In this document: one piece after another, positions 43,311 through 51,957 of the stretch | Layout of the letters: each line of letters begins with the position of its first letter | Position numbering within the stretch: position 1 is the first letter of the stretch | NCBI RefSeq assembly: GCF_007904085.1 | Contig: NZ_CP042326.1 | Coordinates: forward strand, 992,001 to 1,056,000 | Direction of reading: 5' to 3' | DNA: 64,000 bases | Origin: Euhalothece natronophila Z-M001 | GTDB taxonomy: Bacteria; Cyanobacteriota; Cyanobacteriia; Cyanobacteriales; Rubidibacteraceae | Position numbers and translations under genes: made by a program | Notes under the pieces: model-generated | What the model saw: only the letters and a program-made list of their open reading frames with translations | Told to the model about the DNA's origin: nothing | Databases searched by the model: none

Positions 43311-44702
43311 TTAAATTGCCTGAGAAAATGCTTTCGTCTGCTTTTGTTTTAAGTAAGCATCAAAGACACTGGCAATGTTACGAATTAATAACCGTCCTGT
43401 AGGAGTGACTTCAATGGTATCTCCTTCTACTTCTACTAGTCCATCTTTTGCTAACCCTTTTAATTGAGATAATTCGGAGGCAAAATATTCAGAAAAGTTA
43501 TGGTTAAAGTTGATACCGTACTTGTCTTTTAAGCAATCAGGAGAAAAGTGGAACTGACACATTAATTCAATAATAATTGCTTGACGGAGATGATCTTCTT
43601 CTTGCAGTTGGACTCCTTTTTGAATGGGAAATTGATCCGCATCTAAGTCGCGATAATAGTCTTTTAAGCGTTTTTGATTCTGAATATAAACATCATGCAA
43701 CATACTAATGGCGGTCATTCCAAAGGAGAGTAAATCTGACTCAGGTTTGGTGGTGTAACCTTGGAAGTTGCGATGAAGTTCCCCTTTTTGTTGCGCGATC
43801 GCGAGTTCATCATTAGGCTTGGCAAAGTGATCCATGCCAATAAAAACATACCCTTGTTGGGTTAATTTATCAATGGACATTTGGAAGATTTTTAGTTTTT
43901 CTTCCCCACTAGGTAATGCTTCTTCTGGAAGTAATTTTTGTACGGGTTTCATCCAGGGAACATAGGCAAAATTAAACACCGCAATGCGATCAGGATCAAG
44001 CGCGATCGTTTTTTCTATAGTTTCCCGAAATGTCTCTACAGTTTGATAGGGTAAGCCATAAACTAAGTCCACATTAACACTTTCAAAGCCAGCTTCCCGT
44101 ATCCATTCCATGACATTAAATAACATGGTTTCAGTTTGGACACGGTTAATCGCTTCTTGTACTTCTAGATCAAAATCTTGAATACCAAAACTAATCCGAT
44201 TAAACCCTAAATCTCTTAAGAAAAGGAGATAATTTTTATCTAAATATTTCGGATTGACTTCTAGAGAAATTTCGGAATTATCTTCAAAAGTAAACTCCTC
44301 ATTTAATTTATTCCACAGTCTCTCCACTTGATCAAGTTTGAGATAATTAGGCGTTCCGCCTCCCCAATGAAATTGATTAACTTTCCGTTTAGAATCTACT
44401 AGAGAAGATACTTGATCAATGTTTTTAAAAACATAGTCTAAGTAGGGATCCGCTACTTCCTTCCGTTGAGTAATTAATGTGTTGCAGCCACAAAAATAAC
44501 AAGGGGTTTCACAAAAAGGAATGTGGCAATATAACGATAAAGGAGTTTGATTCGTATTTCCATGCGCGATCGCGTTTTCAAAGGATTGCGGATTAAAGTT
44601 TTCTCGCAGTTCCGTGGCTGGAGGATAACTGGTATAGCGCGGTAAAGGTTGGGCGTATTTTTTTAAGAGTTCTCTGTTAACTTTAACCGTTTGAATTGTC
44701 AT
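43311..44702 (-). CDS. hemN: Oxygen-independent coproporphyrinogen III oxidase HemN
   Basis: 463 residues, full length. Radical SAM cluster motif 'CHIPFCETPCYFCGCNT' (CxxxCxxC plus the fourth Cys typical of true HemN), 'FHWGGGTPNYLKLDQVERLW', 'EISLEVNPKYL' and 'RISFGIQDFDLEVQEAINRVQ'. The C-terminal HemN domain is present. It converts coproporphyrinogen III to protoporphyrinogen IX without oxygen, so it serves low-oxygen conditions. It follows the heme oxygenase gene by 14 bases; the pair diverges from acsF. Confidence 0.95.
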   Translation of the reverse strand: MTIQTVKVNRELLKKYAQPLPRYTSYPPATELRENFNPQSFENAIAHGNTNQTPLSLYCHIPFCETPCYFCGCNTLITQRKEVADPYLDYVFKNIDQVSSLVDSKRKVNQFHWGGGTPNYLKLDQVERLWNKLNEEFTFEDNSEISLEVNPKYLDKNYLLFLRDLGFNRISFGIQDFDLEVQEAINRVQTETMLFNVMEWIREAGFESVNVDLVYGLPYQTVETFRETIEKTIALDPDRIAVFNFAYVPWMKPVQKLLPEEALPSGEEKLKIFQMSIDKLTQQGYVFIGMDHFAKPNDELAIAQQKGELHRNFQGYTTKPESDLLSFGMTAISMLHDVYIQNQKRLKDYYRDLDADQFPIQKGVQLQEEDHLRQAIIIELMCQFHFSPDCLKDKYGINFNHNFSEYFASELSQLKGLAKDGLVEVEGDTIEVTPTGRLLIRNIASVFDAYLKQKQTKAFSQAI

Positions 44703-44716
44703 TGTCTTCTTCTTAT

Positions 44717-45433
44717 CTAAACAGCTACTTCAGTGCTACCTTCTTTATTTTGGCGAGTGAGGAGATCAAAAGTATGCTCACCAATGGTTTCTTTAATATC
44801 ATCTTCTAACTCGTGGAAAACATCCCGATTCAGCTTAAACACATAATTTGCCTCAGAAATAATAGCATCTAATGTGTCTTGATTGACTGCAATGCTATCT
44901 AGGGCTTGACGATATTTTGCTTTAAATTCTTTTTTCGCTTCAGGAGTAGGGAGAGCATCAAATTCATGTAAACCTGTTCCTTGATCAGCTGGTAAATCCA
45001 TTGCCGATCGCGCAATTTTTCTTAACCCTTGTCCCCCAGAAAGATCCCCTAAATAACGCACATAAGAATGAGCAATTAAAGATTCTGGTTGAGTCTCACT
45101 GACTTCCTTAATGCGATCAACATAAACTTTTCCAGCAGGAGATGGGGCAATTTTATCTTGCCAATTTTCTCCAAAAAAGTAAGCTAAATCTTGTTGTAAT
45201 TTTTCTTTACGTTCTAACTCAGGGAAGTAAATTTTTCCTACTACAGGATGATCCCGATGACGATAAATTTCTGCTTCTAAAGTTGAGTAAACAAAATATA
45301 AATCCGCCATTAATTTTGCATAGGGCTTTTTCTCCATTACCCCTTTGAGAAAACATTTCATAAAGGCGGTATTTTCAGAAGCAGTGTGAGCTTTTTTGGT
45401 TCCTTCACGAAGTTCTTGCGCGAGATCACTCAT
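44717..45433 (-). CDS. ho: Heme oxygenase (biliverdin-forming)
   Basis: 238 residues, usual length. The proximal heme-ligand His is in 'LREGTKKAHTASENTAFMKC' and the distal helix in 'YVRYLGDLSGGQGLRKIARS' with its GDLSGG signature. It opens heme to biliverdin IX-alpha, the precursor of phycobilins. Whether it corresponds to HO1 or the low-oxygen HO2 cannot be told from sequence reading. Its location next to hemN and divergent from acsF resembles the Synechocystis chlAII-ho2-hemN cluster, favouring the low-oxygen type. Confidence 0.93.
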   Translation of the reverse strand: MSDLAQELREGTKKAHTASENTAFMKCFLKGVMEKKPYAKLMADLYFVYSTLEAEIYRHRDHPVVGKIYFPELERKEKLQQDLAYFFGENWQDKIAPSPAGKVYVDRIKEVSETQPESLIAHSYVRYLGDLSGGQGLRKIARSAMDLPADQGTGLHEFDALPTPEAKKEFKAKYRQALDSIAVNQDTLDAIISEANYVFKLNRDVFHELEDDIKETIGEHTFDLLTRQNKEGSTEVAV

Positions 45434-45602
45434 GATTAACTCCTTGCCATTTCGTTTGTTATTCTTTTATAGTTATAAGAGTATTTAGAAATTATTGCCC
45501 AGTCGAGTTGGCAATTCTTTACAAAGTTTGACAATCACTGTGCCTAATCCATAAAAATTGTCTATGATACCTATTGGATAACTATAGGGAGGAACTTAAA
45601 CA
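45434..45602. promoter_or_regulatory. Divergent promoter region of ho-hemN and acsF with mirrored ATAACTATA elements
   Basis: ATAACTATA occurs at 45578-45586, 16 bases upstream of the acsF ATG. Its exact reverse complement lies at 45468-45476, 34 bases upstream of the ho ATG, so each gene reads the same element in its own direction. Either shared -10-type elements or an operator pair. A further inverted pair (TTGACAAT and ATTGTC) lies at about 45528-45563. In Synechocystis the comparable genes are induced in low oxygen by ChlR; whether a ChlR site is here is not known. Confidence 0.5.
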
Positions 45603-46658
45603 ATGTCAACTGCGGTATCTCAACCAGAAGTCAAAACGTCCATGAAGGAAACCTTACTTACGCCTCGCTTCTACACCACAGACTTTGATGCGATGGCGAA
45701 CATGGACTTATCCAGTCAGCAAGAGGAATTAGAGGCGATGGTAGCGGAAATGCGTGCTGACTATAACTGCTATCATTTTGTGCGTACCGAAGAATTTGAA
45801 AAGTCTTGGGATCACATTGACGAAAAGACCCGAGAGGCATTTCTAGAGTTTTTAGAGCGTTCCTGCACCTCCGAATTTTCAGGGTTTTTGCTGTTTAAGG
45901 AACTTTCTCGCAAACTTAAAGGACGTAATCAGTTATTAGCAGATATTTTTCACTACATGGCGCGAGACGAAGCCCGACACGCAGGGTTTTTGAATAAAGC
46001 CATGAAAGATTTTAATGTCACCCTTGATCTTGGCTATTTAACGAAGCATCGCACTTATACTTTCTTTAAGCCAGAATGGGTGATTTATGCAGTGTATTTG
46101 TCAGAGAAGATCGGTTACTGGCGCTATATCACGATTTATCGCCATCTAGAACAACATCCTGAATATGAGTTTTATCCCTTATTTAAGATGTTTGAAAGTT
46201 GGTGTCAAGATGAGAACCGACATGGGGATATTTTTAAAGCCCTGCTGCGATCGCAGAATAAGTTATGGCAAACTTGGCGTGGAAGACTGTGGGCGCGTTT
46301 CTTCTTACTCTCTGTTTTTGCTACCCATACCCTCACGGTACATGAAAGAGCGGATTTTTACGAATCTTTAGGTTTAGATGCAAAAGAATTTGATCGTCAC
46401 ATTACACGGAAAACCAACGAAACTGCAGGGCGTGCTTTCCCAGTAATGTTAAATGTGGATCATCCCGAATTTTTCCAGCGTTTAGAAACCTGCGCGGAAC
46501 GTAACAAAAAGTTAAATGAAATTGAAAATAGTGATGCGCCACGCTGGTGGAAAAAACTGAAAAAACTGCCTTTAATTACAGCGATTTTTGTTGATTTAGT
46601 ACGTCTCTATTTCATGAAGCCCATTGATGCAGTGAGTGAATGGGAAGCAGTTTATTAA
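45603..46658 (+). CDS. acsF: Mg-protoporphyrin IX monomethyl ester oxidative cyclase AcsF
   Basis: 351 residues, full length. Diiron ligands are in '[20 protein letters not shown]', '[20 protein letters not shown]' (ExxH) and '[20 protein letters not shown]' (second ExxH). It forms ring E of chlorophyll from Mg-protoporphyrin monomethyl ester, with O2. Synechocystis has an aerobic (ChlAI) and a micro-oxic (ChlAII) isozyme; the divergent ho-hemN neighbours suggest this could be the ChlAII-like one, but that is inference. GGAGG lies 10 bases before the ATG. A hairpin terminator follows. Confidence 0.95.
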   Translation: MSTAVSQPEVKTSMKETLLTPRFYTTDFDAMANMDLSSQQEELEAMVAEMRADYNCYHFVRTEEFEKSWDHIDEKTREAFLEFLERSCTSEFSGFLLFKELSRKLKGRNQLLADIFHYMARDEARHAGFLNKAMKDFNVTLDLGYLTKHRTYTFFKPEWVIYAVYLSEKIGYWRYITIYRHLEQHPEYEFYPLFKMFESWCQDENRHGDIFKALLRSQNKLWQTWRGRLWARFFLLSVFATHTLTVHERADFYESLGLDAKEFDRHITRKTNETAGRAFPVMLNVDHPEFFQRLETCAERNKKLNEIENSDAPRWWKKLKKLPLITAIFVDLVRLYFMKPIDAVSEWEAVY

Positions 46659-46674
46659 TTTAATTTAATTTGTT

Positions 46675-46711
46675 AGGTTGGGTAGAATGAAAGTCAAACC
46701 CAACCTTTTAT
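46675..46711 (+). terminator. Probable terminator of acsF
   Basis: AGGTTGGG pairs with CCCAACCT around a 16-base loop, followed by TTTTA. The T-run is short. Confidence 0.6.
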
Positions 46712-47153
46712 AAGTTTTCGATAAAATTTGCTCCCAAATAAAACATCGGCTCTAACATAATTTTTTAGTTTTTAATTATTTAATTCAAGTACAACTTGTA
46801 AATTAATGGATTTAATGCTGTCATACTTAATCAAGAATATTATCAAACTCTGATGAGAAGGCGCGAGATATGATGACAAGTTCATTCAAGTTTTATCTTA
46901 ATGTGACGAGAAGATGCTCACGCTTTGCTCCGCTCCGTTATACCGTCAGGTTAACGGGGTGACGGGGCGTATAAACATCTGAGGAGAGCTTCACTTCCTC
47001 GCTTCGCTGTGTCGCTCCAGTCAGATGACAGCCCCTCATGAATCGTCACCAAACAAATAAAAGTCCGTAAGGACATCCTTAAACTAACAATTAACAAGTT
47101 GACAACCTATGATAAACATCCTACAATAAGCAATTTACCAATCAATCAGGTCG
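46712..47153. other. Non-coding stretch upstream of tnpB, likely including the IS200/IS605 left end
   Basis: No gene is visible. Around 46906-47045 there are several short hairpins and a CG-rich block (GTTAACGGGGTGACGGGG), likely part of the left end of the tnpB element. I could not fix the left boundary, and there is no TnpA-like Y1 transposase reading frame here, so the element appears to be tnpB-only. Confidence 0.4.
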
Positions 47154-48244
47154 ATGTTAACTTTCAACTACCAGTACCGAATCTATCCCGATCAATCTCA
47201 AGAAGAAAAACTCCTTGAGATTATGGAAGTTTGTCGAGGGGCATATAACTACTCCCTTCGAGAAATCAAAGATTGGTGCAATAGTCGAAAGTGTAGTATC
47301 GACCGATGCAGTTTAGTTTCGGAGTATATCATTCCTGCTGATGCTAAATTTCCTAGCGAATTAAATCAGCTTAATCAACTTCCAAAAGCCAAGACAAAAT
47401 TTCCTAGATTAAAAGAAGTCCCCTCTCAGGTGTTGCAACAAACCATTAAACAACTACATCGAGCATGGGACTTTTTTAGAGAAAGAGGATACGGCTTTCC
47501 TAGATTCAAAAAGTTTGGACAATTGAAGTCGATTCTTTTTCCTCAATTCAAGGAAAACCCAATTACAGGTGGGCAAATTAGCTTACCCAAAGTGGGGAAA
47601 ATCAGAATCAATGTTCATCGTCCAATCCCAGAGGGGTTTCAGGTTAAGCAAGTTCGAGTCATCAGGAAAGCAGATCGATGGTATGTGTCAGTATATCTTC
47701 AATTAGATGTAGAAGTACCTAATCCACCCCCTCATGGTCATGCTATAGGAGTTGATATCGGATTAGATAAGTTCTTAGCAACCAGTGATGGTGTTCTCGT
47801 CAAGCCGCCCAAGTTTTTTAAGGAAATGCAAAGGAAGTTGAAATCACTTCAACGCAGACTTTCTAGAAAACAGAAGCGGTCGAATAATTACGAGAAACAA
47901 CGCATCAAGGTAGCAAGAATGCACCACAAAATTAGCAACACTCGAAAAGATTTCCACTATAAGCAGGCTCATGCTTTGTGTGATGGTGGTGACATGATCT
48001 TCATGGAAGATTTGGATTACCGCATTACAGCTAAGGGAATGCTTGGAAAAGAAATGTTGGATGGTGGTTTTGGTCAGTTCCGAACCATCACTCAACAAGT
48101 CTGTTGGAAACGTGGCAAGTATTTTAGTGTTGTTGATGCGAGAGGATCAAGTCAAACTTGTCCTAATTGTGGGGTTCATGTCAAAAAAGACTTGAGCGTA
48201 AGAGTGCATAATTGTCCTGAATGTGGCTACAAAGCGGATCGGGA
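47154..48244 (+). CDS. tnpB: TnpB RNA-guided endonuclease, 5' exon (split by a group II intron)
   Basis: 363 codons plus two bases of the next. It is the TnpB N-terminal part (MLTFNYQYRIYPDQSQEEKL) followed by RuvC-I 'AIGVDIGLDKFLATSDG' (Asp), RuvC-II 'MIFMEDLDYRI' (Glu) and the zinc-binding CPNC and CPEC pairs. Reading continues to GCG GAT CGG GA, where a group II intron begins (GTGCGA). The intron frame adds 11 wrong residues and then stops at 48278. Joining to 50842 gives ADRDVAAAQVLRNRGLNLV, the normal RuvC-III end, whose D codon is split GA|C. It is not active as DNA-encoded unless spliced. IS200/IS605 family; no tnpA nearby. Confidence 0.93.
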
Positions 48245-48278
48245 GTGCGATTCGTTCAGTCTAAACACACTCTTGTAG

Positions 48279-48953
48279 TGATGGGGACGACTGGCTTCTG
48301 GGGGGTAACCGATTAGGTAGAGTTCGCACTTTAATCCCTCCCAGATGACAACTCTGTGACCTTACAGGTGAGAGTGACCAGTGTAGCAATAGCAAAGACC
48401 ACTGGAAGGGGTAACTCCCATAACAACTCAAGTCCTGTCGCCAAGGCACTTGGTTGAAAGCATATTCCCTACGGTAGCGACTAGCCATCAATCCGTAAAG
48501 CGGGAATAGAAGCGGAAAGAGGAAGGATAGCCTGTGTCCCAGTCCCGTTAGCAAGTCTCTAAGGAGAACAAGGTCTAAGGATACGATTGAATCATCGTTA
48601 CCGCTAACCAGAGAAATCAGGCTGACTACTCTGGGAGTCCCAAAAAAAGGGCAATAGTTGGGGTGACAAGAGGATTCTCGTCTACTTGTCAGTGCCACCC
48701 ATAAGCTCGGTGAGGAGTATCCCTCCTAAAGGAGACAAACCAAAGGTCACAGGGAACGAAGTAACTCCCTCGTTTACTCTCAACTCTGGTCGATGAGTGG
48801 AGTAGTCAGCTAAGACGCAACATCTACTTTCATTTGGTAGGTAGCGGGGGAGAGAGATTGAGTCAGAAGCAAACGCTCTTTGTAACAGAAGAGATAAACT
48901 GACGGACTCACGGTTAGATGGATTGTAGAGGTACAAGTAAGAGTACATAAGTT
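48279..48953 (+). other. Group II intron domains I to III (non-coding RNA part)
   Basis: About 700 bases between the intron's 5' end and the maturase gene. No protein is supported; this is the structured ribozyme part. I did not assign exon-binding sequences. Confidence 0.6.
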
Positions 48954-50744
48954 ATGAACACGGACACAAACCGATGTATTAAATGGGGCGACATCAATTG
49001 GCATAAGGTCGAGAGAGTCGTCTATAAGCTCCAAAAGCGCATCTACAAAGCGTCTCGTCGTGGAGATGTCAAAGCAGTTCGCAGACTCCAGAAATTGTTA
49101 AACAAGTCTTGGTCGGCTAAGGTATTAGCGGTGCGTAGAGTTACTCAGGATAATCAGGGCAAGAAGACGGCAGGAGTGGATGGGGTTAAATCCTTGTCCC
49201 CAGAAGCACGTATGAAGCTCGTAAATAATCTGAAACTGGGTTCAAAGGTCAAACCGACTCGAAGGGTGAGGATTCCCAAGCCTAACGGGGAGGAAAGACC
49301 TTTGGGAATACCTACCATGTATGACCGTGCGCTTCAAGCGTTAGTAAAATTAGCCTTAGAACCTGAATGGGAGGCGGTCTTTGAACCAAATTCCTACGGG
49401 TTCCGAGCAGGACGTTCAGCCCATGATGCCATTGAAGCAATTTTCGACGCTATTCGGTTCAAACCCAAATACGTGCTTGATGCGGATATATCCAAATGTT
49501 TCGACCGTATTAACCACGAAAGACTTCTGAATAAATTAAATACCTTCCCCACGTTTCGGAGGCAAATCCGAGCGTGGCTCAAGTCAGGGGTAATGGAAGG
49601 CAAGAAGTTTTCACCAACGTCTGAGGGTACGCCACAGGGTGGGGTCGTATCTCCGCTATTGGCTAATATCGCCCTCCACGGTATGGAAAACGAGATTAAA
49701 TCTATTGCTGGCAGTTTCGATATGAAGCGTCCGAATGGATATCAATTACCATTAAGGGATAAGAAAGACTCTGTTAGTATAGTCCGATATGCGGATGATT
49801 TCGTAATCTTACATAAAGACCTAGCCGTTGTCCAAAGATGTAAAGAGGTTATCACAGGATGGTTGACAGACATGGGCTTAGAGTTGAAACCGAGCAAAAC
49901 CAGAATCGCCCACACCCTTGAAAATTACGAAAACGAAAAAGCAGGATTTAACTTCTTAGGCTTTAATATCCGCCAATACAAGGTGGGTAAATATACATCA
50001 GGAAGGGATTCAAAAGGTCAGATTCTGGGATTCAAAACGCTCATCACCCCTAGTAAGGAGAGTCAGGAAAGACACTACCGAAGAATTTGTGAGGTGATAG
50101 ATAAGTATAAGGGACAGTCACAGGCTGTTCTGATTACTAGACTTAATCCCATAATCAGAGGTTGGTGTAATTACTTCTCTACGAAAGTCAGTCAAAAGGT
50201 CTTTTCGAGACTAGACTACCTGACTTTCTGGAAACTATTTAAGTGGGGTATTAAACGTCATCGAAACAAAGGAAGAAAATGGATAAAGTCCAAATACTTC
50301 CGAACGATAGGTGGCGATAAATGGACATTTGCTACTACTCCTCGTGAAGGGTCGAATCCTATAGTGTTGATGAAGCACTCACAGACAGCAATCGTCCGCC
50401 ATGTCAAAGTTAAGGGAGATAAAAGCCCCTATGACGGCGACTTAATCTATTGGAGTTCAAGAATGGGCAAACACCCTGAGATGCCAAAGCTAACGGCATC
50501 GTTGCTCAAAAAGCAGAAAGGGAAATGCGCTCACTGCGGATTGTTTTTCCGAGATGGAGATTTATTAGAGGTTGACCATATCGTTCCCCGCTCAAAAGGT
50601 GGTAAGAACGAGTACAAGAATTATCAACTACTCCATCGACATTGCCACGATGAAAAGACCAGAACGGATGGGAGTTACGACCGCGTGGCTACCATCATCC
50701 CAAAGGATTACCGATGGGAGAACGATATGCTGGTGACGTGCTGA
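48954..50744 (+). CDS. ltrA: Group II intron reverse transcriptase/maturase with HNH endonuclease domain (LtrA-like)
   Basis: 596 residues. Reverse transcriptase blocks include 'RRVRIPKPNGEERPLGIPTM', 'YVLDADISKCFDRINHERLL', 'TPQGGVVSPLLANIALHGM' and the catalytic 'RYADDFVILH'. A maturase X domain follows ('LITPSKESQERHYRRICEVI', 'NPIIRGWCNYF'). The C-terminal HNH domain has 'KCAHCGLFF', 'LEVDHIVPRSKGG' and 'LLHRHCHDEKT'. The protein aids splicing and drives retrohoming. It lies inside the intron in the sense orientation. Confidence 0.95.
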   Translation: MNTDTNRCIKWGDINWHKVERVVYKLQKRIYKASRRGDVKAVRRLQKLLNKSWSAKVLAVRRVTQDNQGKKTAGVDGVKSLSPEARMKLVNNLKLGSKVKPTRRVRIPKPNGEERPLGIPTMYDRALQALVKLALEPEWEAVFEPNSYGFRAGRSAHDAIEAIFDAIRFKPKYVLDADISKCFDRINHERLLNKLNTFPTFRRQIRAWLKSGVMEGKKFSPTSEGTPQGGVVSPLLANIALHGMENEIKSIAGSFDMKRPNGYQLPLRDKKDSVSIVRYADDFVILHKDLAVVQRCKEVITGWLTDMGLELKPSKTRIAHTLENYENEKAGFNFLGFNIRQYKVGKYTSGRDSKGQILGFKTLITPSKESQERHYRRICEVIDKYKGQSQAVLITRLNPIIRGWCNYFSTKVSQKVFSRLDYLTFWKLFKWGIKRHRNKGRKWIKSKYFRTIGGDKWTFATTPREGSNPIVLMKHSQTAIVRHVKVKGDKSPYDGDLIYWSSRMGKHPEMPKLTASLLKKQKGKCAHCGLFFRDGDLLEVDHIVPRSKGGKNEYKNYQLLHRHCHDEKTRTDGSYDRVATIIPKDYRWENDMLVTC

Positions 50745-50766
50745 TGACAACAGCCGTTTAACTGAG

Positions 50767-50841
50767 GAGCGGTATGAGGTGAAAGTCTCACGTACCGTTT
50801 TGAAGAGCAGTGGAGGGGGTGACCTCTTCACTGACTTTAAT
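50767..50841 (+). ncRNA. Group II intron domains V and VI
   Basis: Domain V (GAGCGGTATGAGGTGAAAG then TCTCACGTACCGTTT) folds as the conserved 34-nt hairpin with AGC-type catalytic triad at its base. Domain VI follows (GAAGAGCAGTG with CACTGACTTTAAT) and ends the intron with AT. Confidence 0.85.
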
Positions 50842-50977
50842 CGTGGCAGCAGCTCAAGTTTTAAGAAACCGAGGATTAAATTTAGTACCGCAGGATTTGC
50901 GGGAAAGGAAACTGCCTGCTACCGATGGGGTTTCCCATCAAGAGCGATCTGTCGGGGGATTGGGAAACCAGTCCTAG
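50842..50977 (+). CDS. tnpB: TnpB, 3' exon
   Basis: Reading with the first base as the third position of a split Asp codon gives DVAAAQVLRNRGLNLVPQ and ends at TAG 50975-50977, adding 45 codons including the stop. The restored TnpB is 408 residues. The Asp at the junction is the last RuvC catalytic residue. The C-terminal part after the RuvC end is a basic tail (DLRERKLPATDGVSHQ). Confidence 0.9.
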
Positions 50978-51060
50978 ATAAGTGCGACGCTGGAAAATCT
51001 TAACTGTGAAGTTAGGAAGCCCTCGACATAATCTCTGATTTGTCGAGGGAGGATATCACA
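50978..51060 (+). ncRNA. Right-end region with likely guide-RNA scaffold (omega/reRNA) end
   Basis: After the tnpB stop, CCCTCGACA (51020-51028) pairs with TGTCGAGGG (51041-51049), followed by AGGATATCAC. This is the usual right-end hairpin with terminal sequence of IS200/IS605 tnpB elements, where the guide RNA scaffold ends and the guide begins. The guide would start near 51060 (AGAATGGTAATC). It is inferred from structure only. Confidence 0.45.
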
Positions 51061-51094
51061 GAATGGTAATCAATTGACGGCTACTAAAACGATA

Positions 51095-51292
51095 ATGAAC
51101 TCACTAACAATTCAACTGCCAGACGAAAAACTACAAAAACTACAACAGCTAGCTAAAGAAAAGGGTATTACAACTGAAGAACTCATAGAAACTAAAATCA
51201 ATGAATGGTTAACACACAACCCTCAAGAATTTCCTGAAGTAGCTAATTATGTTGTAAACAAAAATGCTGATCTTTATAAGCGCTTAGCATGA
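51095..51292 (+). CDS. Antitoxin of a Doc-type toxin-antitoxin pair
   Basis: 65 residues from ATG 51095 (a TTG at 51074 is in frame). An N-terminal strand and helices with 'NSLTIQLPDEKLQKLQQL' and 'GITTEELIETKINEWL' resemble ribbon-helix-helix-like antitoxin DNA-binding ends. The C-terminal part (VANYVVNKNADLYKRLA) is likely the toxin-wrapping segment. Its stop overlaps the toxin start by four bases (ATGA), the standard TA arrangement. Confidence 0.75.
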   Translation: MNSLTIQLPDEKLQKLQQLAKEKGITTEELIETKINEWLTHNPQEFPEVANYVVNKNADLYKRLA

Positions 51293-51678
51293 CCCGTTAC
51301 TTGACTCTATCAGAAGTTTTAGACTTACACGCCTTACTCATTCAGCAATCAGGAGGAAGAGACGGAATTAGAGATAGAGGAAGCTTAGAATCTGCGATTT
51401 CCCAGCCTCAGATGACATTCGGAGGAGGAAATTTGTATCCTACAGTCATTGAAAAAGCAAGTGCCTTAGGATTTTCCTTAATTCTGAATCATCCCTTCCT
51501 TGATGGGAATAAAAGAACAGGTCACGCAGCCATGGAAACTTTTTTAATCCTAAATGGTTGGGAAATTGAAGCAAGCATTGATGAGCAAGAAAACATCATT
51601 TTAGGAGTTGCATCAGGAAAAGTTGATAGAGAAACATTGACTCAATGGTTAAGAGAACATACCAAACCTTTTGATTAA
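51289..51678 (+). CDS. doc: Doc-family (Fic fold) toxin
   Basis: 129 residues with the Fic/Doc signature 'HPFLDGNKRTGHAAMETFL' and 'LTLSEVLDLHALLIQQSGGR' at the start, as in death-on-curing toxins. Doc phosphorylates elongation factor Tu in P1; the activity here is assumed from family. 'GRDGIRDRGSLESAISQPQ' is the usual N-terminal block. It overlaps the antitoxin gene. Located between the tnpB element and an IS630 element. Confidence 0.9.
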   Translation: MTRYLTLSEVLDLHALLIQQSGGRDGIRDRGSLESAISQPQMTFGGGNLYPTVIEKASALGFSLILNHPFLDGNKRTGHAAMETFLILNGWEIEASIDEQENIILGVASGKVDRETLTQWLREHTKPFD

Positions 51679-51902
51679 CTGACACGAACAATAATTTTTA
51701 GTTAAATTAATACTTTCTTCCATTGGCTTACAAGTTAATTTAAAGGATAGCGCGATCGCGAAAATTAGTAGTGGGAGGGAATCGAGTAGAAGTTATTGTA
51801 CACAGCAAGGATTTGTAAAAACCAGAATGAAGTGGCACAGATGAACCTAGCGCGCATCGTAGCTGAGTCTATAATCAAGTTATAAGGGTGCAAGATACCT
51901 TA

Positions 51903-51928
51903 TTAATCCGTGCGCTAAATAGTTAACA
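51903..51928 (+). repeat. Left terminal inverted repeat of the IS630 element
   Basis: Matches the complement of 52994-53019 at 23 of 26 positions; the three mismatches are contiguous (GCT versus AGG). Confidence 0.93.
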
Positions 51929-51957
51929 TGGGAAAGTGAAGTACGGCAGTTTTCTAT

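Larger units (their letters stand above)
48245..50841 (+). mobile_element. Group II intron (2597 bp) inserted in tnpB
   Basis: Begins with the consensus GTGCG and ends with domain V (50767-50801, GAGCGGTATGAGGTGAAAG and its paired half) and domain VI (50802-50841), ending in AT (the A-pyrimidine end). The intron carries one reverse transcriptase/maturase gene in domain IV. Both boundaries were placed from the restored tnpB reading frame, so they are exact to within a base. The intron is intact in every part that can be seen and may be active. Orientation is the same as tnpB. Confidence 0.92.

Noticed and set aside
47154-48278. A complete 374-residue TnpB
   Set aside because: The last 11 residues are intron sequence; the frame leaves TnpB homology exactly at the intron's GTGCG start and resumes at 50842.
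48261-49034. Minus-strand open frames over the intron's 5' part
   Set aside because: They lie on structured intron RNA in the wrong direction and have no protein features.
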